Assembly: GCA_003956705.1 (NCBI GenBank)
Contig: QZCP01000120.1
Span: 121,500 to 185,499, forward strand
Length of the DNA stretch: 64,000 bases
Reading direction: 5' to 3'
From: Brevipalpus yothersi
Lineage: Eukaryota > Arthropoda > Arachnida > Trombidiformes > Tenuipalpidae
Shown: piece by piece, positions 36,101 to 48,005 of the stretch
Layout: every line of letters begins with the position of its first letter
Position numbering within the stretch: the first letter of the stretch is position 1
Translations under genes and position numbers: made by a program
The notes under the pieces: generated by a model
Told to the model about the DNA's origin: nothing
What the model saw: the letters and a program-made list of their open reading frames with translations, nothing else
The model's database searches: none

Positions 36101-39100
36101 AGCAGTTTTACATTTTCTAGTGAGAGTGGAGATGAAGGGTGCAATACATTGTGCGAGATCTCTTGCCTTTACAGTGAAGTTTTTCCAGAAAGTTTTTCTT
36201 GTTGTGTCCGGGTAGGAATATTCGAAGCCTAATAGCGAGATGCTCTTTGCTTGTCTCTCTTTTAATCCTTTACAGATCGTGGGGCTTACCCCATGGGTTA
36301 AGAACTTAGTTTTCTGTTCATTGAGCTTGAGCCCGAATCTTCCGACAATGTACTTGATCCGGGAGATGATGGTATTGACATTGGACACAGATCTACCCGC
36401 CAGGCAAAACTTTCCATCATCGGCAAAGAAGACGAAATCTCCTATTTCATTCTCGAGGCACTTTTCAATCATTGGTATAATGCGAGCTGTGATCAGTGTC
36501 CAAAGCGCCGGACCCAGTTTACTTCCCTGAGGGAATCCTTTCTCAAGTCTTTTTCCCCAAAATACACCATCTTTTGCTGTCCATACGACGAAAATTTTCA
36601 GATATTGCATGATGAGCATGATTATGTTATCCTCTATGCCAAAGAAGCGTAGAGTATCCTCAACAGCCTCCCAGGGAACGCTATCAAAAGCTCCTGATAT
36701 GTCCAGATCTATGATGATGAATGGAAGATGTCTAAACTTGGCTACGATGCGATGGAATTTGAATATAGCCTCTTGAACACCTCTTTCCGCTATAAATGCG
36801 AATTGTTTCAAGAGTACAGAATCAGCTAGTTCGTTAATCCTAATTTCCAATCTTTGATAAATCAGCTCCTGTATTATCATGCCCAGTGGATGTTGGGTGA
36901 CTATCATCCTCACTTTGGCTGAGGCTTTCTTGGGTATGAACGTGGCCTTTCCTATGGCCCAGTTTCTAGGAAAATATCGGTGTTCCATGCAAGCGTTCAA
37001 TGCTGCTGTTGCTGCATCAATCACGCTATCCTGGCTATAAAAGTATGCTGGTGGGGCGATAATAATCTGCGCTGTGTGTTTCTTCAATAGCTGCTTCATC
37101 TTTTCTTTCGAAATGTGCTGCCTACCAATTGGAACCCTTTCTTCCACCATTTCACCATGCGGAATGGTGAACTCATCAACAACTGAAGCCTCGCATTCAC
37201 GCTGACCCAGCATAAGATCAGGTCTCTCCTCTGGGAGCAGATCTTTTACTGTTCTACTGTTTATGACCTTTCTGAATACCTTCCATGGATTTGATTTACA
37301 TGTGGATGCATCAACCAAATCACTGAACAGTATATCATTTCGGGCTCTAGCCGATAGCTTTTCCTCGGCTTCGGAAATCATCTCACGAAGCTGGGCTGGG
37401 AATGCTTCGAAATCAGTTACACCACACTGGTTTATCAACCTCTTGATTGTCGAGGCTATTGCATCTTCATCAGATGACCTACTATCAACTGTTCTCCATT
37501 CCCAATAGTAGTTACCTTTCTCGATCTCGAGCAAATCCTGGATTGGATAATTCATGGTGAGGCCATGAACAGCAGCAGGTGATGCCATTTTGGTGACGAA
37601 TTTAAATTCTTTTATTAGGTTCTTTTTGACGGTGATGCTTGTACTCATGAGGCGATGATCACTGCGCTCGATTGGAAAGTGCTGAAGCGTACCTCTTTTG
37701 TATGTTACTCTACTTTTGAAGATGAAGTGATCGATCATATGGAGTCCACCATTGGCGTCCCTGAATGTCCACTCATTCTCTTTGTATTCGGGAATATCAT
37801 ACTTCCAAAACGTACACCAATTCCTCAACACCGCACCCTTAAAAACAGTATTCGATCTCGTTGTTCCATTGGTGGAAGCATTCATATCACCAGCGATGAT
37901 TAGCACGTCAGGATCCAGAATTGAACACTTCGTGTTGATGATGTTGAGTGAGTCAGTGAATTCTCTTTCATTAAACTTCCATGAGAAGTAAACACCAGCC
38001 AATATCACACACAGTTCCTTGTAGACGCAGCGTACTATACAACTATTGGAGTTAGCCACTCTGAACTGCTTGCATTTCCATCTTTTGTGTACTAGTACAG
38101 CAATTTTATGGCTTGTTGAGTTAATGTCCGTAAATATATTGTAGGAGGGTGAGAGGTCCGAGGGTGTAAAGTCCGATATCACACAAAACTGAGGTTGCAA
38201 GAGTGATATCTTTCTTGCAACATCATCAACAGCCGTCACGCATCCACGGCTATTGATATAAAGTGATTTTATTTCTAAACTTTGCACCATAGTCGATGCG
38301 AGCAAGCTTCGCTCTAATAAGGCGATCTCTCTTTGGGCAATCTAAGCTCAGAGGATGGTGGTCTTCATTTGGGCAACTTGAGCACGTTGGAGAGCGAGGC
38401 TGCTGATGAGACACAGTACAGTTTCGTTGAATATGTCCCGACTTGTTACACTTGTTACACAAAGGGATATAAATCGAGTCTCTGATGAATACGTTTGAAG
38501 TACTACTTCTGACATTCTTTCCAGCAATCAAGTGTCTCGTTTCCGGGAATACTTCGAAGATGAAAGATGATTCCACTCGATTATTATCCTTCCACTTGGC
38601 GATTAGCCTAGGGGTAGCTGCCAAGGTTTCGGAGTGAGACGGAAAAGCTTCCTTCACTTGTTCCCAAGCTTTCTCAGCACAGTCCTCCAGACCTTGGATC
38701 CTTACTTTTATTCGTGGGAGAAAACGCTTAGTTGGCCTTGCATTTACGCTAGGAAATTTTTCGTTAATCTTTACGACTGCTTCAGCTATCGGGCATGTTG
38801 ATGAGGAGCTCTTGCAAGTGCAGATGCTTTCAATGATGATTAAATTTCTTCTCCATGATGGGAAGATTCCTTTGAGCTGTTGGCAGAAAGCCATGATTTC
38901 AGATTTTTCCAATTGATTTCGCTCTTTGATTGAGAGCGATCCAGAGCAGCACTGCACATTCGATCTAAATGAATATGAGCGTCCCCAAGCGCCATCAGCA
39001 TTCTTGTGATCATGGTGAAGATTTTCTGGCGGGACCCGATTCTCTACTTTATTAAGCTCTTTCTTCAGATATATGTTTTCTTTGACCACTGTTTCGATAC

Positions 39101-40126
39101 TCAGAAGATTAGGGTCTACGGGCTCAGGTTCTGGAGCAGCTCTTTCGACAGATATATTAGTTTCAGTGGGCATTCCCATATTATTGACCAACTCTTCACC
39201 TATTACCTTAATTACCTCGAGGAACATCAGGTTATTCAATGTCCATAATCGAATGTCTCGCTTGGTTTCCGCTGACACCCTTGTTGTTCTGGTGCGACTG
39301 ATGAACTCCAGACGGGTTGCAAGCAAGGCGGCCAGTGCCATGATGACGGTGAATGGAAGTGGTAGGACCTCAGATTTGTCAATCTCCTCTTTAAACATTC
39401 TCGATTCGATGTCTGAAGCCTGTCCAGCGAATGCTTTCTCTTCGCACTTGATCTTAGGAAGTGCTGGTGTGGCTATCGCTTGGTCGGAGATAGATGACGC
39501 CGATGGAATAGGGGAGCGTGAGCCCATATTGCTCGCTGCTAGATTCAAATCCGAATTGACCGTTGGATTGTCTTCACTTTCCATGTTGACAATAGCCTCC
39601 ATACTGGCTACATGCAGATCGCTCGGTAAGTCTATTTCCGAATTACCTACACTCTCCATTTCTTTGGATTTACCAAATATCAGGATGCTGAACACGATGG
39701 TAATAAGCTAGAACACCTCAGAAGATTCAGTAATACAGAATTTTCGAAAAATATCACACAGAATCAGAAACACAACATGTAACTTTCATTACATTACTAT
39801 TAATTGAATATTATCCACTGGATGGCAGCAGTAGAGGAGAGATAACTTTTTTCCGTTATCATGCTGGAATGTTATCATGATAGCAATAATGTTCAGGGAA
39901 TCTCAGGGAATAAAGGCAAAGGAATTTGGAGAAAGAATCTCTCGTAATCAATTGACTGAACAGTATAAAGGGTGAGAAAGAGAGAGAGAGAGAGTCAGAT
40001 AATGTGAGAGATCAGAACTGTTGTAGTCAGTCTGATCCGCACACACACACATACACCATGATGATCATCAGTTCGATTGTGTGAGAGAGCAAAAAATTTT
40101 CTCTCTCTTTTGAAAAACACTTCTTT

Positions 40127-40179
<53 letters not shown>

Positions 40180-42821
40180 GATGTACATTTTTGCTAGGTA
40201 AAGAAAGGGAGAGAGAGAAAGATGATGTTGAGTTCGAGATGATAATGTTTGCCCCATCAACATAGGATTGTAGAGAGAGAGAAAGAGAGAAAATATAAAT
40301 ATACATACAATCGTTTCTTTTGAGAATCGTCATGATACTCGTGCATGATAGTGAGAATTGAAATAGAATACATTCACAAGATTTTTCTCTTTCTCTTTCT
40401 CTTTCTCTTTCTCTTTCCACATTAACCCATTGCCTGTGTGTGTAGAAAGTGAAAACGTTTTCTCTTTCTCTCTCTTTTCACTAACATCATCTCATTTTTT
40501 CCATCAAACATTTCAACCAGCATACACAACACACACACATATTATATTATGTTCCTACACTCTTATGCCAACTACTATTACAACAACCTTTACTATTGCC
40601 ACTGATATGTGTATGTGTTTAGTGTCTATTTAATCATCAATCGAGAGAGAGAGAGACTGAAAAAGAAAGATCAAATTTTTCTTCCTCATCTCTCTCTTCT
40701 CCCTTCCCTTGCCTCGGGACTTTTCTCTTCTCTCTCTCTCACACACACACACACACATGATTATTATCGATGATGAAAAAATGATGATGAAGTGTGTGTG
40801 TGTGTGGAAACGCGTTTTGCAAAATGATCAAAAAAGAAAGAGAGAAAGAGAGAGAGAGATGTATACATAATCGGAAAGATGACGATGAAGAAGTGTTGAG
40901 GAGAAGAAGATAAAAATTCTGTGTTTGTCTGTCTGTGTCTCTCTTTTGGTATGTGTAATTGCTATCACTCTCTTTCATCATCATCTTACATTGTTTAGAT
41001 TGTTTTATGTACTTCACCATTTGTGTTGATGTACCCTAAACATTGAGACACTCTTTCTATGTTGTTCTCTTAACCACTTTTGGAGAAGAGAGATCTTTTT
41101 TACTCTCTCAATGGACTTTGCCTTCATCATGCAATTCAGTTTATCTGTGTGTTGAACACACTGTGTTCCAAAAGTGTATATATATCTGATATAATGTGTG
41201 GTGTTGTGGTTTGGTGTGTGTTTCCAAAATATGTGAACACACCAACATGATGATGATGATTCAAGACAGTGTTTATTATTCACCTGGAAATTCTTGTTAA
41301 ACTACTGCAACCACTACTACTGCAACTACTACTACAAACACTACCACTACTGTTGCCACCACCAAATGTATATGGTTTTTCTTCTTCTCTCATTTGTTAA
41401 TGTTCCGATAATGACGACAAATCGTTATGATTATTATTAATTGTTGATACAATGCTGCATACTGAAAAGTGAGAAAGTTATATATATGTATACATAAGGA
41501 AAAGAAATTATATTACACATCATAACTAAAGCAATCAACCATCTAAGCAACTCATCTTTTCTCGCTCTCTCTTTCAAAAAAAAAGTGATAGATTACATAA
41601 TAGATACATAATTCATACGAGTAATAACAGTAATTATAATTAATCCTTCATTCGGTGAACATACCTACATACCAAGTGCAAATTACAATCATCTGCAATT
41701 GACAATTTGAATCAATCAACTTTCTTTCTCTCTTTCTCTCTTATTAATCCATATCAAGTGAAACTCATTTGCTGTCCTCTCCTTACTTCTATCCACTTTG
41801 TTTAATCCACTGAACCCTACTGTTTTTCATTAAATATTACCACTATTAAATCACCATCCGATCATCATCATCATCAGACAATATTATCATCATCATAATG
41901 TCCAATAATCGGGCTTTAATATCTCCAAATAGCTTGGACGTTGACGATGCTGGTTCGCCTAGTAAACATCTATTGGATGCATCAAGTCCCTCAGGCGGTT
42001 TGGTACTACAAAATATGCCTACAAGACGTGAATCTTTCTTGTACAGACCGGATTCCGAATTTGAAGTCTCACCAAAATCGGTGTCACGACATTCCTCCAT
42101 CGGAAGTGGAGAATCGTAAGTACTTTTTGTACATTCATTTTTTCACTTCCATTTTATATCATTTCTTTTTTTTTCGATGCTTCTTTTTTTCCACTTATTT
42201 ACATCGTTCATTTTATCGTCTCTCTCTCTCTTTTTTGCGCTCTATCTCCTGAAAATTTCGCTTATTTTCGTGTGTGTGTCTTCATCTCTCTCTCTCTTTC
42301 TTTCTTTATTTCTTTCTCTCTCTTTCTATGATTTTTATATAACTCTCTCTTTCTCACAATGCTCAGCATTTTTCAACCATTGTGAGGCATGAAGATGGAA
42401 AGAGGAAAAGATTTTCTTTCCATAGCTTATTTGGTGGAGTAAATGAGAGGAAGACTAACAAGAAGATGGAACAAATTTTGAGAGTAAAAAGAGAAAGTTA
42501 AAGGAAAGCAATCAACGAGCAAGCTTGGAACAGAAAATATGGAAGAAGGGAGAGAAAAAGAGGAAGAGAAAGAGGAAGAAAAGGGATTTAGGAAAAGATA
42601 GATGATGTAAAGAGGACAAGATGACGAGAAGGACGATAGACATGAGAATGCGGATGAGGAGACATGATGATGAGGGAATAAGATTTATGTTGTGTGATGA
42701 AGAAGAAGAAGAAGAAGAAGAAAAAGGAGATCTGATGAGGATATCATTTGTTCTGAACCTCTTTCCTTTTTCCTTCTCGATCTATCTCCACGTGATTTTT
42801 CTCCACAGTCTTTTTTATTTT

Positions 42822-42852
<31 letters not shown>

Positions 42853-43229
42853 CATCTTCTTCTTCTTCTTCGTCTTGTATCTATCTATCTATCTATCTAT
42901 CCCTTTATTCTCATGGCATGAAAGAGGAACGTTCACACGCTGAGAGAACGAAGTCTACACACACATATATTCACACACACAAAAAAAATATCCAACAGAT
43001 TGAGAAGAGATATCTATTCTTTGCACCAAACTTGCGATCGAAAAATATCGATGTTATTAATAATGCCTGTTAGAGAGAACAAAATGAAGTGGAAATAAAA
43101 AGGATGATATATACTAAGGGAGGCTGAACGTGATCATGGATGCTTTCTCTTTTCTCTACCTCAAATCACACATGATACAGTGTGAAACATAATACACATA
43201 CACACACACTCATGATGAGAAACGATAAA

Positions 43230-43270
<41 letters not shown>

Positions 43271-46200
43271 AAAACAATCTTCATTGAATTGCTGAGAAAA
43301 AAAAATAATGATAAAAGATAATGATATGCATTCTCTATATGCACTTGTATTTGGATATTTTTGTAAAAGAAGAAGAAAAAATATACTTAGAAGAAATGAA
43401 ATGAATATATATTCAATTGATGATCTCACCATCATCTCGACAGGATGGGTAATCATAAAGCATCATCGTCTTCTACATCCAATACTCTTAGGAAATGCAG
43501 TTCTCCTCCAGAAAGGTGAGAGTTCAACGTAATGAGATTAGATTTCATCACCATATACACTCACTCTCACTCTCCAAAAACACAAACAAGCACACGTTCT
43601 CTCTCACTCTTCCTCATGCTCACACACAATTATATATCTCACTTGGATATCAGCATCCTCATCCTTTTCTTTCTCTCTCTTTCTCACACACACACACACA
43701 GCATCTTTCACAGCAGCTTTCGCATGCTTTGCCCAGTTAATTGCTCGAAATTGTAAACCATCGACACATGAGCTCATGAGCTTTTCCAGAGATCAAGTGC
43801 ACTTGACCGTTTACCTTTTCCATGTCTTGATTTTCTCTTTCTCTCTCTTTCTCTCCCGGGAGCCTGCTCGAAATTCTCCATGAATTCCTTAACATGAAGT
43901 CACTCTTTGTGCCCAAATGATTCTGACATGGAATTAAATTTACTGTTGGAATAATAGAAATTCAGTATATATACAGAGAGAAAGAGTGGAACATTCACCT
44001 TGCAACTCTGACATACTATGTAAACACAATCTCACTACACAAACATACACATCCAACATATACTCTTGCATTCTTCTTCCTGACTCTTTCCATATAGTCT
44101 TGCAGATGCAGATCATTCCCCTCCAACATCTCTCTGTATCTCTCTCTATCTTCTTCTTCTTCTCTCTATTTCAAATTTGAATTCTATGATTGAAATTTCA
44201 ACAAACTATTCCTTCCGCCTTCTCGGTTCCTTTCCAATTTTCGTTTTGTGTTCCAACTTATTTTACTCCAACTTGCACTTTGCTTGCTCTTACTCTATTT
44301 ATCTGCATCTTGATCTCTTTTTACTTTTTTCCTTTCTCTTTCCTCTTTCTCCTCTTTCCTCTCTAATTCCTGGCTCACCAACAATGATGATCGTAGCTTT
44401 TGCAAGCACAATTGCCTACTTAGCATATTATGCTAATTCCGCCCACTATTTTCTTGAGCCCCCCTATCTTCTTGACTCTTCTCATAGACTTATTCTACTC
44501 TTCTCATCACCGATTATTCTTTCTTTTTTTTCTCTCTCTCTCGACTCTCGACTCTCTATTTTCTTTCACAGGCACATGGAAGAAGTTATCGTTACTCCAT
44601 TCGCTCAGATATTAGCAAGTCTTCGTAACGTGAGGAACAACTATATCCATTTGACTAACATTTCAGCACCAACAACCAGGTAAGAAATGAAGAAATCGAC
44701 AATCGAGAAAGGGAAAGAGCAAAAAAAAACATCGGAAAAAGATTGAATGAAATCCTCCGGAAAATGGAAAAGAGAAGATCAAATTAGTGAAGAATCAACT
44801 CACTTGATGATCCGTTTGGCAAATCCTCACACTCTTTATTTCTCTATACGCTCTTTGCTTATCATCTTGCCATGAACTTTTATTATTACGCTACAATAGC
44901 AAATCACGCAAGATAAACGGTGTGTGAGTGTGTGTGTGTTAAGTCCGTTCTGTTGGCTTGAAAATTGTTCAAAAACATTCTCTGCTTACATTATATGCTC
45001 ATTGAATAACTAATAAGCTGATTATTGTTGCTTTCATGGCAACTTATCCTTCTCCATTTTCTTTACCCTTTTCACAAAAGTACCTCTCTTTTCTCTCTTT
45101 CTCTCATACTCACATAACTATCACATTTTCACTACTATTCATGCTACAACAGCTACTACTGCTACTACTACTATTACAAGTGCTACTACTTACAGCAATA
45201 TAACATGCATGTATCAACGCTTGATTTGATTTGCACACATACAATTTTTTCCCACCTTTTTCTACATTGGCGACGTGATTTGTGTTCATTTCATCATTTC
45301 AATTCATTTACAGCATCGCTCTTCTTCTAACACATCACCTCACTTCTCCAACCAGCATTTTCTCCAACTTCTTACCCATTCAGGGCTTCCCTCACTATTG
45401 GTAAACTCAATGTGATGTGACCCTGATTATGTGTTTGCTGATACTGGTTGAGAAGTCTTTCTATCTTTCTGCCGATTTTATTCATTATTCATTACAACTG
45501 AATACTGTTCAGCAAAAAGAGCGGTTTCCCATCATTTATTCAGTTCTTGAGTAAATAGATTCTCTCTTCCAGCATCTTCTCGAGTCGAATTCGCCCACCT
45601 TCTCATCATTCTTCCGAGTTTTTCTTCTCTTTCGCTCTCTTTCGCTCTCTCTTCCTTCCTTCCTTATTCCCATTCACTCTCCATCTAACATACCTAAGTG
45701 ATCATTTTACTCACAGAATTCGAGAGAGTCGTCGCTCTTCAACCAGTAATGTAGGCCAAATTTTGCTTCAAACTAGACCTAGCACTGAAGATACGTCCAA
45801 CAAGTTGGCCATGGAAACTCTGGAAGAATTAGATTGGTGCCTAGATCAATTGGAGACGATACAAGCTCACAGATCTGTTGGTGATATGGCCACTAATAAA
45901 TTCAAGCGAATGCTCAACCGAGAGCTTAGCCATTTCTCTGACTCCAAATCGGGTAGTCAAATATCAGAATATTTGTTGAAAACTTATTTAGGTATGTGAA
46001 AATGTAGCTTTCATTTGTATAATACTTTTCATACTTATGATCCGTTGCATTTGTTTTGGGATCATTAGCATCTTATAGATCTAGTTGAGAAAGAAAAGAA
46101 TAACTGAAATGCAAATTCTCTTTTTCTTGGTGGTTTTCGGAATCATTCTTCTAATATACAGATAAACAGGAGGATTTGGATCTCCCATTTGGTCGTTCCG

Positions 46201-47126
46201 ATATAGAGAGTTTAGGTCACCAGCAAGCTATGTCCATGGCTGGTACAAGTAAAGTTTGCCCTTCCACTAGTAGCCAAAAATCAAAACCAGGCCTTGTAAT
46301 GTCCCAGATATCGGGAGTTCGTAAAAGCACTTTGACCCACACAAATAGCCTCACTAAATTGCCCAAATATGGTATCGAAACTGTCCATGAACCAGAATTG
46401 GCAAAGCTATTCAACGATGTAAATAAATGGGGCTTGGATATGTTTAAAGTTGCCGAATACTCCAACAATCATCCATTAACAGCAACCTTATACACAATAT
46501 TCAGGGTAAATTTGGCTCCCTTTTAGCTTCTCTTCAATCATTTTGCTAGTGAATTTGCATGCATGAGAAGATGGTTTTTCTTGAAAAAGGTTCGTACAGT
46601 GTAGATCTCTCTAACACACAATCTTCTTCCCCTAAATCTTCTCTTCTCTTACTTTCGTTATTCCTTGGAAGATAGGGAACTAGATTGAATCGATTTCGAA
46701 GTATTCTTTTTTTATATCCCATCACTTTTTTTCCTCTCATTCTACCTTTCACATAGAGAATTTATGCTATCTTTCCTTAGAAGAACCCACAAATGTTCAT
46801 GGACATTGAATTCTCCACGCTCTCCTGTCCATTTGAGCGAGCCTCGGAAAATTTATGATTCGAGTTAATGCAATGTTTCTTTCTCTATATACTTATATTT
46901 CTTTCTAGAATAATTTTTCTTTTTAATCTGATTTCCAGGAGCGTAATCTTCTTCACACTTTCAAGATATCTTCCAAGAAATTTATAAACTGTGTGATGAC
47001 TCTGGAAGAGCACTACCTCAATATTCCCTACCATAATTGCACTCATGCTGCTGATGTATCACAGTCTGTCCATGTTTTACTCCTTTCTCCTGCTCTAGAG
47101 GTAAGTTGAAAGTAAATGAGAAAATC

Positions 47127-47177
<51 letters not shown>

Positions 47178-47933
47178 TCATAATATCATTTTTCGTGTCC
47201 ACTTTCTCCACAACTTTTGCCCTTTAATTCAGAATGCTTTTCAAATTCACTATTAGAGTCTGTTTTTGATTGCAAACTTTTATGCTCATGCAAAAATTGC
47301 TCCAAATCACTTGTTTTGTGTGCTTCATAAACTGTAGACTGTACATGAGTGGTTGTGTTCATGGTCCAATGGTTCTTTATATTTATATGTACTTTCCACC
47401 AGATTCATGGCTGCCCTGAGATGAGCTTTGAATTCCTTTTCCCTCAAAATTGAACAAAGTAATTCGCCATCATCGTTATCTGGGAGAATCCAATCCTTCT
47501 CTGAAATGTACCATTTATCACGCTTCCCTTCTGCAATATCTTTTCCGTGCTCTCTCCCTGATTCTATTCTATTTTTTTTCTATCTGGAACTTTTATTCCC
47601 ATCTTATGCTGGATGAAAGTATATTTAGTGAGTTTCCTTTCGAATGCGTGTGTCCATTTTCTTTTTCAACCGTAATCTATTGATCGTCTGGTGTGTTGTA
47701 AAAGTGCGAGTTGAATAGAAAAGCTGCTATATCTACATTCACTTTCATATCTCATCCACACACTTTGATTTGATCTGAGGCATGAAGATCGAAATTTCAT
47801 GAGTCAAAATGAGATCACATATGGACAAGGAATATTACCATCATTGTGATGGCAGCTACCAAATAGAAGGCAAAAGTCATTGTTCCCATATCTTTCTGTT
47901 TCTGACTTGCTTGTCCTATTTCTCTTCATTTCA

Positions 47934-48005
<72 letters not shown>

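Larger units (their letters stand above)
34850..39800 (-). mobile_element. R1-like non-LTR retrotransposon (LINE), approximate limits
   Basis: Both ORFs are open, so this is a recent or still functional insertion. Ends are estimates: no poly-A tail is evident on the 3' side (34850-34945) and no target-site duplication could be recognised by eye. It lies antisense in dunce intron 1. Confidence 0.82.
21369..41932 (+). other. dnc: Dunce intron 1 (20.5 kb), with GA/CT tracts, an inverted repeat copy and an antisense LINE
   Basis: Starts GTATGTG and ends AAATAG. It holds at least ten (GA/CT)n tracts in both orientations, the assembly gap at 26047-26309, the inverted element-I copy (29585-30156) and the LINE (34946-39695). 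Remaining sequence is AT-rich. Open frames of 60-120 codons here are mostly low-complexity Ser/Leu, Arg/Glu or Lys/Glu translations; none is recognisable. Alternative dunce first exons could be hidden but cannot be picked out. Confidence 0.8.
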
